From the IMG/VR virus record IMGVR_UViG_3300046530_000250, positions 1 to 45,977 of that record: a DNA stretch of 45,977 bases; one strand, given 5' to 3'. Below the pieces are notes generated by a model. The model was given only the letters and a program-made list of their open reading frames with translations. It searched no databases and was not told the DNA's origin. Both the position numbers and the translations under genes were made by a program. Shown one piece after another: positions 34,107 to 40,892 of the stretch (its first letter is position 1; every line of letters starts with the position of its first letter). The stretch comes from a virus.

Positions 34107-34109
34107 TAA
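34014..34109 (+). CDS. 31-codon ORF overlapping the terminator
   Basis: ATG 34014 has GAGAGG 7 bp upstream. The peptide runs MWCARLFLSRPDSAVVVCAG then RNWAALWPPFF. The last codons (WAALWPP) are written by the terminator stem itself. I recall short ORFs ending in similar NWAALxxPFF in other phage immunity regions. The coding value is uncertain because the constraint may be on RNA structure. Confidence 0.35.
   Translation: MWCARLFLSRPDSAVVVCAGRNWAALWPPFF
34082..34105 (+). terminator. Strong rightward intrinsic terminator
   Basis: GGCGGCC-TTAT-GGCCGCC is a perfect 7-bp GC stem followed by TTTTTT. It terminates only rightward transcription; no T-run follows on the other strand. Since annotated genes here run leftward, it implies a rightward RNA. 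Confidence 0.85.
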
Positions 34110-34110
34110 T

Positions 34111-34371
34111 CTAAGCTGCAGCTTTGTGAGGTGCAGATGCATTCAGAAGCCATTCGGCCTCGAACGCGTTGTCTCGCTGCTTTGCAGCTGTCGCTAAAAG
34201 AACAGCGTATTTGGTTTCGCCCGTGTAGTCGGTTCGCGGTAGGTAAGCCGCTTGGCGCCATTTGTTCAGCGCCTGATAGCTCCGGTCGCAAACTTTGGCG
34301 GCGGCCCCAATGCCGCCCACGGCTTCAAAAGCGAATGCAATGGCGTTCGGAAAATCTTCGGGGTCCAACAT
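34111..34371 (-). CDS. Cro-like regulator (YdaS/Cro type)
   Basis: An 86-residue protein with an N-terminal helix-turn-helix of the Cro/YdaS kind: FAFEAVGGIGAAAKVCDRSY then QALNKWRQAAYLP. ATG 34371 has GAGG 6 bp upstream; the longer frame to 34428 runs through the operator region and is rejected. Divergent to the CI repressor. It should turn off the repressor during lytic growth. Confidence 0.82.
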   Translation of the reverse strand: MLDPEDFPNAIAFAFEAVGGIGAAAKVCDRSYQALNKWRQAAYLPRTDYTGETKYAVLLATAAKQRDNAFEAEWLLNASAPHKAAA

Positions 34372-34384
34372 GGCAACCTCATTT

Positions 34385-34401
34385 ATCAACTTGTGGTTGA
34401 T
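34385..34401. promoter_or_regulatory. Repressor operator overlapping the cro promoter
   Basis: ATCAACTTGTGGTTGAT matches ATCAACC-N3-GGTTGAT with one mismatch in one arm. It lies immediately downstream of a perfect leftward -10 (TATAAT, 34402-34407 on the minus strand), so bound repressor would block cro. A degenerate second site with one good arm (ATCAACT) starts at 34409. Confidence 0.75.
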
Positions 34402-34441
34402 ATTATAGATCAACTGACTATTGCGCAATCTTTATGACACT

Positions 34442-34458
34442 CTCAACCCATGGTTGAT
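34442..34458. promoter_or_regulatory. Operator covering the cI start codon
   Basis: CTCAACCCATGGTTGAT differs from ATCAACC-N3-GGTTGAT by one base. The ATG of cI (34450-34452) is inside it, so the repressor may limit its own expression. No ribosome site precedes this ATG; the message may be leaderless. Confidence 0.7.
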
Positions 34459-35181
34459 AAAAATGCACTCCGCGCAGCTTTTAGCGAGCGCCTACATGAA
34501 GCCCTCGACGATGCCGGCATACGTAGCCGGGGTCGTGGTGTGGATATTCATCGTCAGTTGAAAGTCTTGGGTGTGGATAAGACCACACAAGCGATTAGCA
34601 AGTGGCTGAACGGAGACGCAATGGCCGAAGCTGACAGCATGGCTGCTCTTTGTTCTTGGTTGGAAGTACGCCGGGAATGGCTGGAATACGGGGTTTTACC
34701 GAAACAGCAGACTGGGGAAAGCAATGTTCAGCAACTGTCTGCTGGAGATGGAAGCAACGTCAGTGCAGTAACTCAGCGCTTTGGCAAGGTGCCCTTGATT
34801 TCTTGGGTTCAGGCTGGAGCATGGTGTGAGGCGATCTCAAACTTTGAAGGTTGCGACGCAGACTCCTGGCTGTCGTGTCCCGTACAGATTAGCCCCCAAG
34901 GATACGCCTTAAAGGTACTCGGGGATTCCATGACGAATCCAGGACCAGGTCGTAGCTATCCTGCGGGATGCATTATTTTTGTAGATCCAGAGGCGGAAAC
35001 CAAAACTGGAGATAGAGTAATTGCCAGAGTGCCACGCACCAACGAGGCCACGTTTAAGATTTTGGTGGAGGATGCGGGACGACAATTTTTGAGGCCAATT
35101 AATCCGCAATATCCAATTATTGATATTACGGAAGAAACTCACATATGTGGAAAAGTAGTTGGCTCTTTCATACCAGAATAA
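34450..35181 (+). CDS. CI repressor, LexA-like (S24) self-cleaving
   Basis: The 243-residue repressor has an N-terminal helix-turn-helix (VDKTTQAISKWLNGDAMAE, about 42-60) and a C-terminal LexA/S24 domain. The cleavage site Ala122-Gly123 is in SWVQAGAW, the nucleophile Ser160 in LGDSMTNP, and the general base Lys203 in EATFKILVED. RecA-stimulated cleavage should induce the prophage after DNA damage. Matching operators lie in the cro/cI gap and at the early promoter at 36499-36515. Confidence 0.93.
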   Translation: MVDKNALRAAFSERLHEALDDAGIRSRGRGVDIHRQLKVLGVDKTTQAISKWLNGDAMAEADSMAALCSWLEVRREWLEYGVLPKQQTGESNVQQLSAGDGSNVSAVTQRFGKVPLISWVQAGAWCEAISNFEGCDADSWLSCPVQISPQGYALKVLGDSMTNPGPGRSYPAGCIIFVDPEAETKTGDRVIARVPRTNEATFKILVEDAGRQFLRPINPQYPIIDITEETHICGKVVGSFIPE

Positions 35182-35192
35182 AACCAATAAAC

Positions 35193-36371
35193 TTATTCAT
35201 CTAATGATAGATAATCCTTCCTTGCTAGATTATAGGGAACACTCCTATTCTCACCAAATGCACCTCCATAAACCTTTTCCAAATCCAACATTGGAAAGTC
35301 TTTCTCTCGATGATATTGGAGAACCATAGTTCTATCGACCATAATACCTTCCTTGCCACCGACTACGAATCTCGACTTACTACCTTTGAGCAATTTAATA
35401 GGTAAATGCTCAAACATTTTATACTTGATTAGAAGATTCTTGAATCTGCCTTTATCACAGACGCCATCCAAACAATTTATAAACAACAACGCCAATTCTT
35501 TTGTTGAAAGCTGCGCACGCAAAATGCTGGCATATTTATTTTTGTTTGCCTTCGAAACTACCGACTCATCATATCTATCAATTAGCTTCAGAACTTGATA
35601 CAAATTTCTAAAGTAATGACCAACGACATGATTGTGCTCGCTCTGAATAAAACCATATCTATCTAATACTTGCCTTGGAGAAGCAGAACCTTTAGCAAGA
35701 AACTTTAAAATCTCATCAAATGCAGCTCTCCCCTCAAATACCGTCACTGCGGCTATTGCAGGAGCAGACTCCTCTTTATAAAGCTCATCAGGAAACGACG
35801 AACTTACACTCGCGACGTTCAGAAACTTCTTTATTCCAGAAAGTTTCTTACGGTAGGCATTCTCATCAAGCAGACTTAAGTCAAATTTTATATTATCCGC
35901 AATTTTATGATGCAGCTCGAGAGTATTAAAGAAAGTATTTTCGACGGATTGCGTAGTTAAAGCTTCAGCTGTTTTTTCATACTCAACTCGTGACAATCTT
36001 AAATCGTGTCGCTGTACAACTATCGTCACAATAAGACCAAGAAATGTAAGGAAGGTCAGTATTGGGTTTAAGACCCCACCAAAGAAGTCACCAAAAATCC
36101 CTGCTACGCCCTCATGATTATTTACAAGCCAAACATCCACAACAAACAAAAACAACACCACACAGAGTGCATAAAACATCAAATTAAAGAGCGCCTTGGA
36201 CAGCACGTTATTTTCTTTTTCATTATTGCTCTCGGAAAGAACCTCCACGAAAGACCCATATGATGCATTCTTATAGTAAATAAACGAATACATCATCTGA
36301 GCGAAGGTACTGCAAATTTGAACGAAACCTATTGCCCAAAAAAAAGGGAAGATAAAACCCAAATAATCCAT
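35193..36371 (-). CDS. Putative phage abortive infection protein (putAbiC)
   Basis: A 392-residue membrane protein with hydrophobic segments at about 3-25, 62-83 and 98-118, then a cytoplasmic domain. The segment FGDFFGGVLNPILTFLTFLG followed by an EYEKTAEALTTQSVENTFFN helix and LHHKIADNI is the signature of the putAbiC family, associated with abortive infection. It is clearly AT-rich, converges with cI (11-bp gap) and lies in the usual site for lysogenic-conversion genes. It may protect the lysogen from other phages. Family membership is from memory of the signature. Confidence 0.8.
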   Translation of the reverse strand: MDYLGFIFPFFWAIGFVQICSTFAQMMYSFIYYKNASYGSFVEVLSESNNEKENNVLSKALFNLMFYALCVVLFLFVVDVWLVNNHEGVAGIFGDFFGGVLNPILTFLTFLGLIVTIVVQRHDLRLSRVEYEKTAEALTTQSVENTFFNTLELHHKIADNIKFDLSLLDENAYRKKLSGIKKFLNVASVSSSFPDELYKEESAPAIAAVTVFEGRAAFDEILKFLAKGSASPRQVLDRYGFIQSEHNHVVGHYFRNLYQVLKLIDRYDESVVSKANKNKYASILRAQLSTKELALLFINCLDGVCDKGRFKNLLIKYKMFEHLPIKLLKGSKSRFVVGGKEGIMVDRTMVLQYHREKDFPMLDLEKVYGGAFGENRSVPYNLARKDYLSLDE

Positions 36372-36489
36372 ATTTTTGTCCAGTTAACAAAAGCCACGAA
36401 ACGAAATGGCCATCATCTTACTGAAGATACGGCGATATGACATCAGACACCCACAGAACATGAAGCAACGGCATAAAAACAACCAATAG

Positions 36490-36518
36490 TTGACATTCAT
36501 CAACCACTGGTTGATATT
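36490..36518 (+). promoter_or_regulatory. Rightward early promoter with CI operator in the spacer
   Basis: TTGACA (36490-36495) and GATATT (36513-36518) are 17 bp apart. The perfect palindrome ATCAACCACTGGTTGAT (36499-36515) fills the spacer and matches the cro/cI operators. Bound repressor would silence the whole early operon that follows. Confidence 0.8.
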
Positions 36519-36553
36519 TGCCTCACTCTTCCACCACAGAGCGAGGCAACACC

Positions 36554-36730
36554 ATGCACACCACAGCCACCCTGCACGTCCATCCGGCCGCCGCTAACTC
36601 CTTCCGCATCTTCGAAATTCGGCGCCTAGCGCGCGAATATGGCTGCTCGTTCGTCACCACCAAGCCGAAGTCGAAAGCCCGTACCGCGCCCACGCCTTTC
36701 GATCCAAACGGCGGAGGGCAAGCGGCATGA
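36554..36730 (+). CDS. Small early protein, 58 aa
   Basis: Unrecognised. The product starts MHTTATLHVHPAAANSFRIF, with a helix FEIRRLAREYGC and a basic Ser/Lys-rich tail. ATG 36554 has GAGG 8 bp upstream. It is the first gene after the early promoter and overlaps the next gene (ATGA), which supports it as real. Confidence 0.65.
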   Translation: MHTTATLHVHPAAANSFRIFEIRRLAREYGCSFVTTKPKSKARTAPTPFDPNGGGQAA

Positions 36731-37317
36731 GCAAGTTCAAACTCAACAACCGCACCCTGCTGTTGCTCAACGCCCAGGTCAACCTGACAGAGACTTTCAA
36801 CCACGTCCTGCGGTCAGCGCCCAAGCGTGAAGCTTTGCCGTTTCGTCTCAGGGTTGAGCGGGGTACGGCCGACACCGTTTTCGTCGTTGAGATGAACAGC
36901 GAACGCCACACGCTGACCTTGAACAACGAAGAAAAAATGCACCTCAAGCTGGCCGATTTCATCGAAGACATCGCCAATGGTCCATTCGACTCGAGCAACA
37001 CCGGTGACCTGATACACCTGCCTCACGCAAGCCGCGAATACGGCCGGCTTGATACGCGGGACAGACAGCGCGTGTTCGAACGGGTGATCACCGGCGGCAG
37101 CTTGAGCCTCGACATGGGCTTCGATCTGCCCCTCCACGTCGCGATCCATCGCACACACACCCGCCCCGGCGTCACCACCATCTTGAGCATCGGCATCAAA
37201 AGCCCACGCACCAAGTGCTTCACCGTGTGCGGTTCCGACGTCGAGATCTACAGCAAGGTCGTCGAGTCCATCAACCATTTGGCTGCTGCGGCGACACCTT
37301 CCGCACACGCAGCATGA
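36727..37317 (+). CDS. Early hypothetical protein, 196 aa
   Basis: No family recognised. It is a mixed alpha-beta protein: FKLNNRTLLLLNAQVNLTET at the start, ADTVFVVEMNSERHTLTLNN in the middle, and GVTTILSIGIKSPRTKCFTV near the end. No membrane or signal segment is visible. Fourteen bases separate the last sense codon region from the next gene. Possible role in early phage development. Confidence 0.7.
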   Translation: MSKFKLNNRTLLLLNAQVNLTETFNHVLRSAPKREALPFRLRVERGTADTVFVVEMNSERHTLTLNNEEKMHLKLADFIEDIANGPFDSSNTGDLIHLPHASREYGRLDTRDRQRVFERVITGGSLSLDMGFDLPLHVAIHRTHTRPGVTTILSIGIKSPRTKCFTVCGSDVEIYSKVVESINHLAAAATPSAHAA

Positions 37318-37327
37318 GGGGGCCGCA

Positions 37328-37612
37328 ATGGAACGCACGCTCGCTCAAGCCGCAAACCAACTCAGCCTGACTCGGCCAAAGCTCATCAAATTGATGCGCG
37401 AAAAGGGTCTGCTCAATGAACGGAACCTGCCGGCCTACCCCACCCGTGATCGCGACTATCTGCGAATCAAGGACGGTCATTGGTACCACGACCAACTCGG
37501 CATGCAGTACAGCCAGTCGACCCGGGTCAAACAACCCGGCATCCGTTGGCTGGCCGAGCAACTGGGATTGGCGCTACCCGCCATCCCGGTAGACACCCGT
37601 GAGGTGGCCTAG
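37328..37612 (+). CDS. KilAC-like antirepressor domain protein, 94 aa
   Basis: The whole 94-residue protein resembles the C-terminal KilAC/ANT domain of phage antirepressors: TLAQAANQLSLTRPKLIKLM, REKGLL, YPTRDRDYLRIKDGHWYHDQ, then PGIRWLAEQLG. It is the C-terminal half only; the usual N-terminal Bro/Rha domain is absent. It may interfere with a repressor or bind early DNA sites. Confidence 0.75.
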   Translation: MERTLAQAANQLSLTRPKLIKLMREKGLLNERNLPAYPTRDRDYLRIKDGHWYHDQLGMQYSQSTRVKQPGIRWLAEQLGLALPAIPVDTREVA

Positions 37613-37778
37613 GGAATACGCCCGCCAGATCATCGCCATGCGGACACGAGAGGAGCGCAACGCCGCGCTCCTCGAAGTGCCCGAACATCTGCGCGAGCTG
37701 ACCAGAACGCACTGCCTGAACGCATGGAACCACCCGGCCAGAAAACAACGCAAGGAGGCCCAACAAAGCCATGAGTAA
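37599..37778 (+). CDS. Small phage protein, 59 aa
   Basis: The frame PREYARQIIAMRTREERNAA then LLEVPEHLRELTRTHCLNAW matches a small helical protein that I recall in many Pseudomonas prophage early operons. It starts at GTG 37599, overlapping the previous gene, or at ATG 37638. Its stop overlaps the start of the PrtN-like gene. Function unknown. Confidence 0.6.
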   Translation: MRWPREYARQIIAMRTREERNAALLEVPEHLRELTRTHCLNAWNHPARKQRKEAQQSHE

Positions 37779-38088
37779 CACAGCACAGAACCCGCTGCGC
37801 CTGCACCCGGCACCGGAGTCAGCCACCGTCGAACTGCTTTACCGCATCTTCGGCGACGTCCTGATCCCGCTGGACAAAGTACGCGAGCAGTACTTCCGCA
37901 ATCTCAACGAGCAGTCGTTCGTGGCCGAGATCAGCAGCGGCCGAATCCAGCTCCCCATCACCACGCTGGACACAAGCCGCAAGGCGCCGAAGTACGCCCA
38001 CATCCGGCACGTCGCCTCACTGATCGACATCCGCGCCTTCAAGGCCGACGAAGACATGCAGCGACAGCAAGACGATTCCACCGAGTAA
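37771..38088 (+). CDS. PrtN-like pyocin activator protein (first copy)
   Basis: A 105-residue protein of the PrtN family: ELLYRIFGDVLIPLDKVREQ, YFRNLNEQSFVAEISSGRIQ, LPITTLDTSRKAPKYAHIRH. PrtN activates pyocin genes by binding P-boxes. Here it is an early phage gene that may activate phage promoters. AGGAGG lies upstream (37753-37758), with ATG 37771. Confidence 0.85.
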   Translation: MSNTAQNPLRLHPAPESATVELLYRIFGDVLIPLDKVREQYFRNLNEQSFVAEISSGRIQLPITTLDTSRKAPKYAHIRHVASLIDIRAFKADEDMQRQQDDSTE

Positions 38089-38139
38089 CACACACATCGG
38101 CTGACACCACCAGCCATCACAATTTCAGGAGCACACCAC

Positions 38140-38679
38140 ATGAACGCTACTCAAATCTGCGCATTGATCGGCCTCATCCTTGGCGTAGGCCTCATCTACT
38201 GGATCGCTTATCGCAACGGTCAAAAAGATGGGCAACTGGAGGGAGAAGAACACGGCAAGGTAGCCTCCATCGATACTACAAACACCGTCATACGAGAGCT
38301 GGAATCAGAATTGCGCTTCATGCGCACCGAAAATTGGCACCTGAACAAGACCTATCAAGCACTGAAAGGGACCGAGGCCAGCCAAAGCACACACGGCATC
38401 AACCTTTCCGCCTTGCGTGAACTGGAATCGGAACTGCGCTACCAGCAAGCAGATCAGTGGTACCTGGTAAAAACCATCGAGCAACTCAAGGCAGTCCAGG
38501 CATTCGGCGAAGTCGAACGCCAAACCTTAATGGCCGCTGCCGAAAAACTCCGTCTGGCTGCAGACACCTTCCGAGCCATGAGTGCCCGCGAGCAATCCAA
38601 GCAAGCGCTCGAACTACGGGAAAGGATTCTGGTCATGATTTCCCTGCTACAGCCAGTAGCGCAGGAGCGTGCCGCATGA
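38140..38679 (+). CDS. Membrane-anchored coiled-coil protein, 179 aa
   Basis: One N-terminal membrane segment (ICALIGLILGVGLIYWIAYR, about 6-25) is followed by a charged helical region with a repeated element, IRELESELRFMRTENWHLNK and LRELESELRYQQADQWYLVK. So the coil has two similar segments about 45 residues apart. No known family. It has a short leader and overlaps the next ORF (ATGA). Confidence 0.75.
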   Translation: MNATQICALIGLILGVGLIYWIAYRNGQKDGQLEGEEHGKVASIDTTNTVIRELESELRFMRTENWHLNKTYQALKGTEASQSTHGINLSALRELESELRYQQADQWYLVKTIEQLKAVQAFGEVERQTLMAAAEKLRLAADTFRAMSAREQSKQALELRERILVMISLLQPVAQERAA

Positions 38680-39017
38680 ACGGGAGGATCAATGACATCG
38701 CCGCCCACCGAAACCCGGCTCACGCTACGTCAGCATCTGACGTACCAACTCGCAACCGAACCTCGGAGGAAAGCGGGATGCAAAAGGATCTGCACGAAAC
38801 CCAATTTAAGACCGCTTTGCTCTGCAAAGAAACCTGCGTCGACACACTAGAAACGAACAGCCTCTGCTGCGCAGCAGCAGGCATTATTGCGCCTTCCAGC
38901 ACCACCACCGAGGCGCTTACACCCCACGAAAAGCTGCGCGAGGCAACGACACCCAATGCAACGCTAATCGCTCAGAATCGCCCGCCCGCGCAGCCTCTTG
39001 AGGGGTATGAGCTCGTA
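38676..39017 (+). pseudogene. Possible early gene truncated by an antisense moron
   Basis: An ORF from ATG 38676 (ATGA overlap) or ATG 38778 (strong GGAGG site, 8 bp upstream) includes GMQKDLHETQFKTALLCKET and Cys-rich text, with no family recognised. From about 39018 the frame stays open only as the antisense of a membrane-protein gene. The frame's stop at 39708-39710 meets the methyltransferase start, as an intact operon gene would. I read the 5' part as real and the 3' part as replaced, but a full-length 345-aa protein cannot be excluded. Confidence 0.4.
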
Positions 39018-39632
39018 TCAGGACTTCAATTTTTCAAGGTACAAGGTTTCAGAGACGATGAGATCGCTCACATGGGACTTAATCTCAGAGAGATCATCAA
39101 CCGCTCTCTTCCGATCAGTCATACCAGAAACGTTATCAGGGAAGATCAGCTTGATGAACTTCATGACAAGCATACGTACATCGTAAACATGCTTCAAAAA
39201 CAACACGTCAGAGCTCTTCAAACTCAAAATATTCAGCCGTTCGATTACATCCAGGGAACGGTCGTATACAAACTCCCTAGCCCATCCATACTCGCCGTTG
39301 TTCCGGCTACCAATCGGGGACCCAAGAAGTTCCTGAGTCTCCTGAATCAAATTTCGAAATTGGTGGTAGGCCCCCACCACACCCTCTACTTCCGTGATCT
39401 CCCTTCTTCTACTTTCATCTTTTTTCATCACCGCCGGAACAATGACTGCAACGAATATTGCGAGAACAGAGCCGACAGCTTGAACCCAACCAGAAGCGTC
39501 CTTAGGAAGCCATTCAAGCTTCACCCAATAAGCAATAGAACCAGCCAAAAGCCAGAAAGCAGCCGATCCGAACACCAGATACCAAAGCGCCCAGATACTC
39601 CGTTCAATCATCCGATTCTTATCCAACATCAC
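39018..39632 (-). CDS. Membrane protein, moron on the opposite strand, 204 aa
   Basis: A protein with two N-terminal membrane segments (ALWYLVFGSAAFWLLAGSIA, about 15-34, and AVGSVLAIFVAVIVPAVM, about 52-69) and a helical cytoplasmic domain. It lies antisense inside the early operon, with AGGAG 6 bp before GTG 39632 (ATG 39629 is an alternative). The two-TM-plus-helical plan resembles small membrane-anchored effector or exclusion proteins. Base use is more AT-rich than its neighbours. Confidence 0.7.
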   Translation of the reverse strand: MMLDKNRMIERSIWALWYLVFGSAAFWLLAGSIAYWVKLEWLPKDASGWVQAVGSVLAIFVAVIVPAVMKKDESRRREITEVEGVVGAYHQFRNLIQETQELLGSPIGSRNNGEYGWAREFVYDRSLDVIERLNILSLKSSDVLFLKHVYDVRMLVMKFIKLIFPDNVSGMTDRKRAVDDLSEIKSHVSDLIVSETLYLEKLKS

Positions 39633-39702
39633 CCATGGCTCCTAGCCATAAAAAAACGAAGCATGACCAGATCCGGCCGCATCGTCCATTTAGGAGGGAA
39701 AA

Positions 39703-40458
39703 GTGAATGAGCTGGCTCTTTTCGCAGGCGCTGGTGGCGGAATACTCGGCGGCCACCTCCTCGGCTGGCGCACCGTCTGCGCCGTTGAGCGTGATGCCTA
39801 CGCCGCACAGATTCTGGCGCAACGACAAACCGATGGACTGCTCCCGCCTTTCCCCATTTGGTCTGACGTGCGCAGTTTTGACGGACGCCCATGGCGAGGG
39901 CTTGTTGACGTGGTTTCGGGAGGATTTACTTGTCAGGACATCTCGGCCGCAGGCAACGGCCTGGGTATCGCCGGCGCCCGCTCCGGACTGTGGCGGCAGA
40001 TGGCACGCATTACCGATGAGGTACGACCGCGCTACATCGAACTGGAAAACTCACCATTGCTTGTGGGAAGAGGACTTGCCGTGGTGCTCGGTGACCTTGC
40101 CGAAATGGGGTATGACGCGCGATGGGGTGTTATCGGAGCGGCTGACTTCGGCGCGCCTCATCAGCGAGATAGGATCTGGCTCATCGCGGAGGATACCAGC
40201 CAGACGATGGCCAACGCCGGTGGCCAGCATGGCAAAAGGGTCCTCCCCTGCCGCACTGACACGCCGATCAGGTGCCGACCACTCAAACGATCAATTGGAT
40301 CACTCAGTGATGGCACTGGATGGTGGCCATCTGAACCCGGAATGGGCCGAGTGGCTGATGGGGTGGCCCATCGGCTGGACCGACTTAAAGCCATTGGCAA
40401 CGGGCAGGTTCCAGTCGTGGCTGCAAGAGCATTCGAATTGCTGTCCGATGGACGATAA
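39703..40458 (+). CDS. Phage DNA cytosine-5 methyltransferase
   Basis: The 251-residue product has C5-methyltransferase motifs: ELALFAGAGGGILGGHLLGW (I), DVVSGGFTCQDISAAG with Cys77 (IV), YIELENSPLLVGRGL (VI), FGAPHQRDRIWLIAE (VIII) and AIGNGQVPVVAARAFELL (X). The usual PCQ is TCQ, a rare change beside the nucleophile. Target recognition is short, as in small phage enzymes. It starts with GTG 39703, with AGGAGG 5 bp upstream. Another frame is open along nearly the whole gene. Confidence 0.85.
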   Translation: MNELALFAGAGGGILGGHLLGWRTVCAVERDAYAAQILAQRQTDGLLPPFPIWSDVRSFDGRPWRGLVDVVSGGFTCQDISAAGNGLGIAGARSGLWRQMARITDEVRPRYIELENSPLLVGRGLAVVLGDLAEMGYDARWGVIGAADFGAPHQRDRIWLIAEDTSQTMANAGGQHGKRVLPCRTDTPIRCRPLKRSIGSLSDGTGWWPSEPGMGRVADGVAHRLDRLKAIGNGQVPVVAARAFELLSDGR

Positions 40459-40474
40459 CCAGGAGGTCGCGTGA
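39707..40474 (+). CDS. Overlapping ORF in the methyltransferase gene, 255 aa
   Basis: This frame starts at ATG 39707, 9 bp from the same AGGAGG that serves the methyltransferase, and ends at a TGA that overlaps the GTG of the next gene (GTGA). It encodes MSWLFSQALVAEYSAATSSA, then SNWKTHHCLWEEDLPWCSVT, LPKWGMTRDGV and NPEWAEWLMGWPIGWTDLKP (from 40334). I recall this pattern as a widespread phage protein family often annotated near or as methyltransferases. Shared DNA codes EPGMGRVADGVAHRLDRLKA in the methyltransferase frame. Openness alone is weak evidence in GC-rich DNA; the motif match and the start/stop coupling are the support. Confidence 0.5.
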   Translation: MSWLFSQALVAEYSAATSSAGAPSAPLSVMPTPHRFWRNDKPMDCSRLSPFGLTCAVLTDAHGEGLLTWFREDLLVRTSRPQATAWVSPAPAPDCGGRWHALPMRYDRATSNWKTHHCLWEEDLPWCSVTLPKWGMTRDGVLSERLTSARLISEIGSGSSRRIPARRWPTPVASMAKGSSPAALTRRSGADHSNDQLDHSVMALDGGHLNPEWAEWLMGWPIGWTDLKPLATGRFQSWLQEHSNCCPMDDNQEVA

Positions 40475-40740
40475 ACACCATTTTTCTCTTGATGGCCCAG
40501 TATCACGGGCAAGCGGTCATCCCCTTGGATCGCGTGTGTGCCGATTACATGAATCTCACCGTCGAGAAATTCAAACACAAGCGACTTGCCGGGGAGATCG
40601 ATATTCCCGTCGTCCGCCTTGGGCCTGAAAGTCAAAAGGCTGGGCTCGGCATTCACTTGACTGACCTCGCAGCCTACATTGATCGACAACATCAACGTGC
40701 AACGGCGGAGCAGAATCAACTAATGGGGAGGCGCACATGA
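40471..40740 (+). CDS. PrtN-like pyocin activator protein (second copy)
   Basis: An 89-residue PrtN-family protein: TIFLLMAQYHGQAVIPLDRV, CADYMNLTVEKFKHKRLAGE, IDIPVVRL and HLTDLAAYIDRQHQRA. The start is GTG 40471 with AGGAGG 4 bp upstream. It is diverged from the copy at 37771, so they probably have distinct targets. Confidence 0.85.
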   Translation: MNTIFLLMAQYHGQAVIPLDRVCADYMNLTVEKFKHKRLAGEIDIPVVRLGPESQKAGLGIHLTDLAAYIDRQHQRATAEQNQLMGRRT

Positions 40741-40892
40741 TCAGTCGCATAGCTCCGCCCTTACCTACCAATGGTGTTACCATGCGCGGTCAACAATCTC
40801 ACGCCGTAACGTGTAAATTCGAGAGCTCAGCGCTTGAGTGCCTGCGGAAAGATCCTAAACAGTACGCCTGCGAATCTAAATTGGAATCAACC

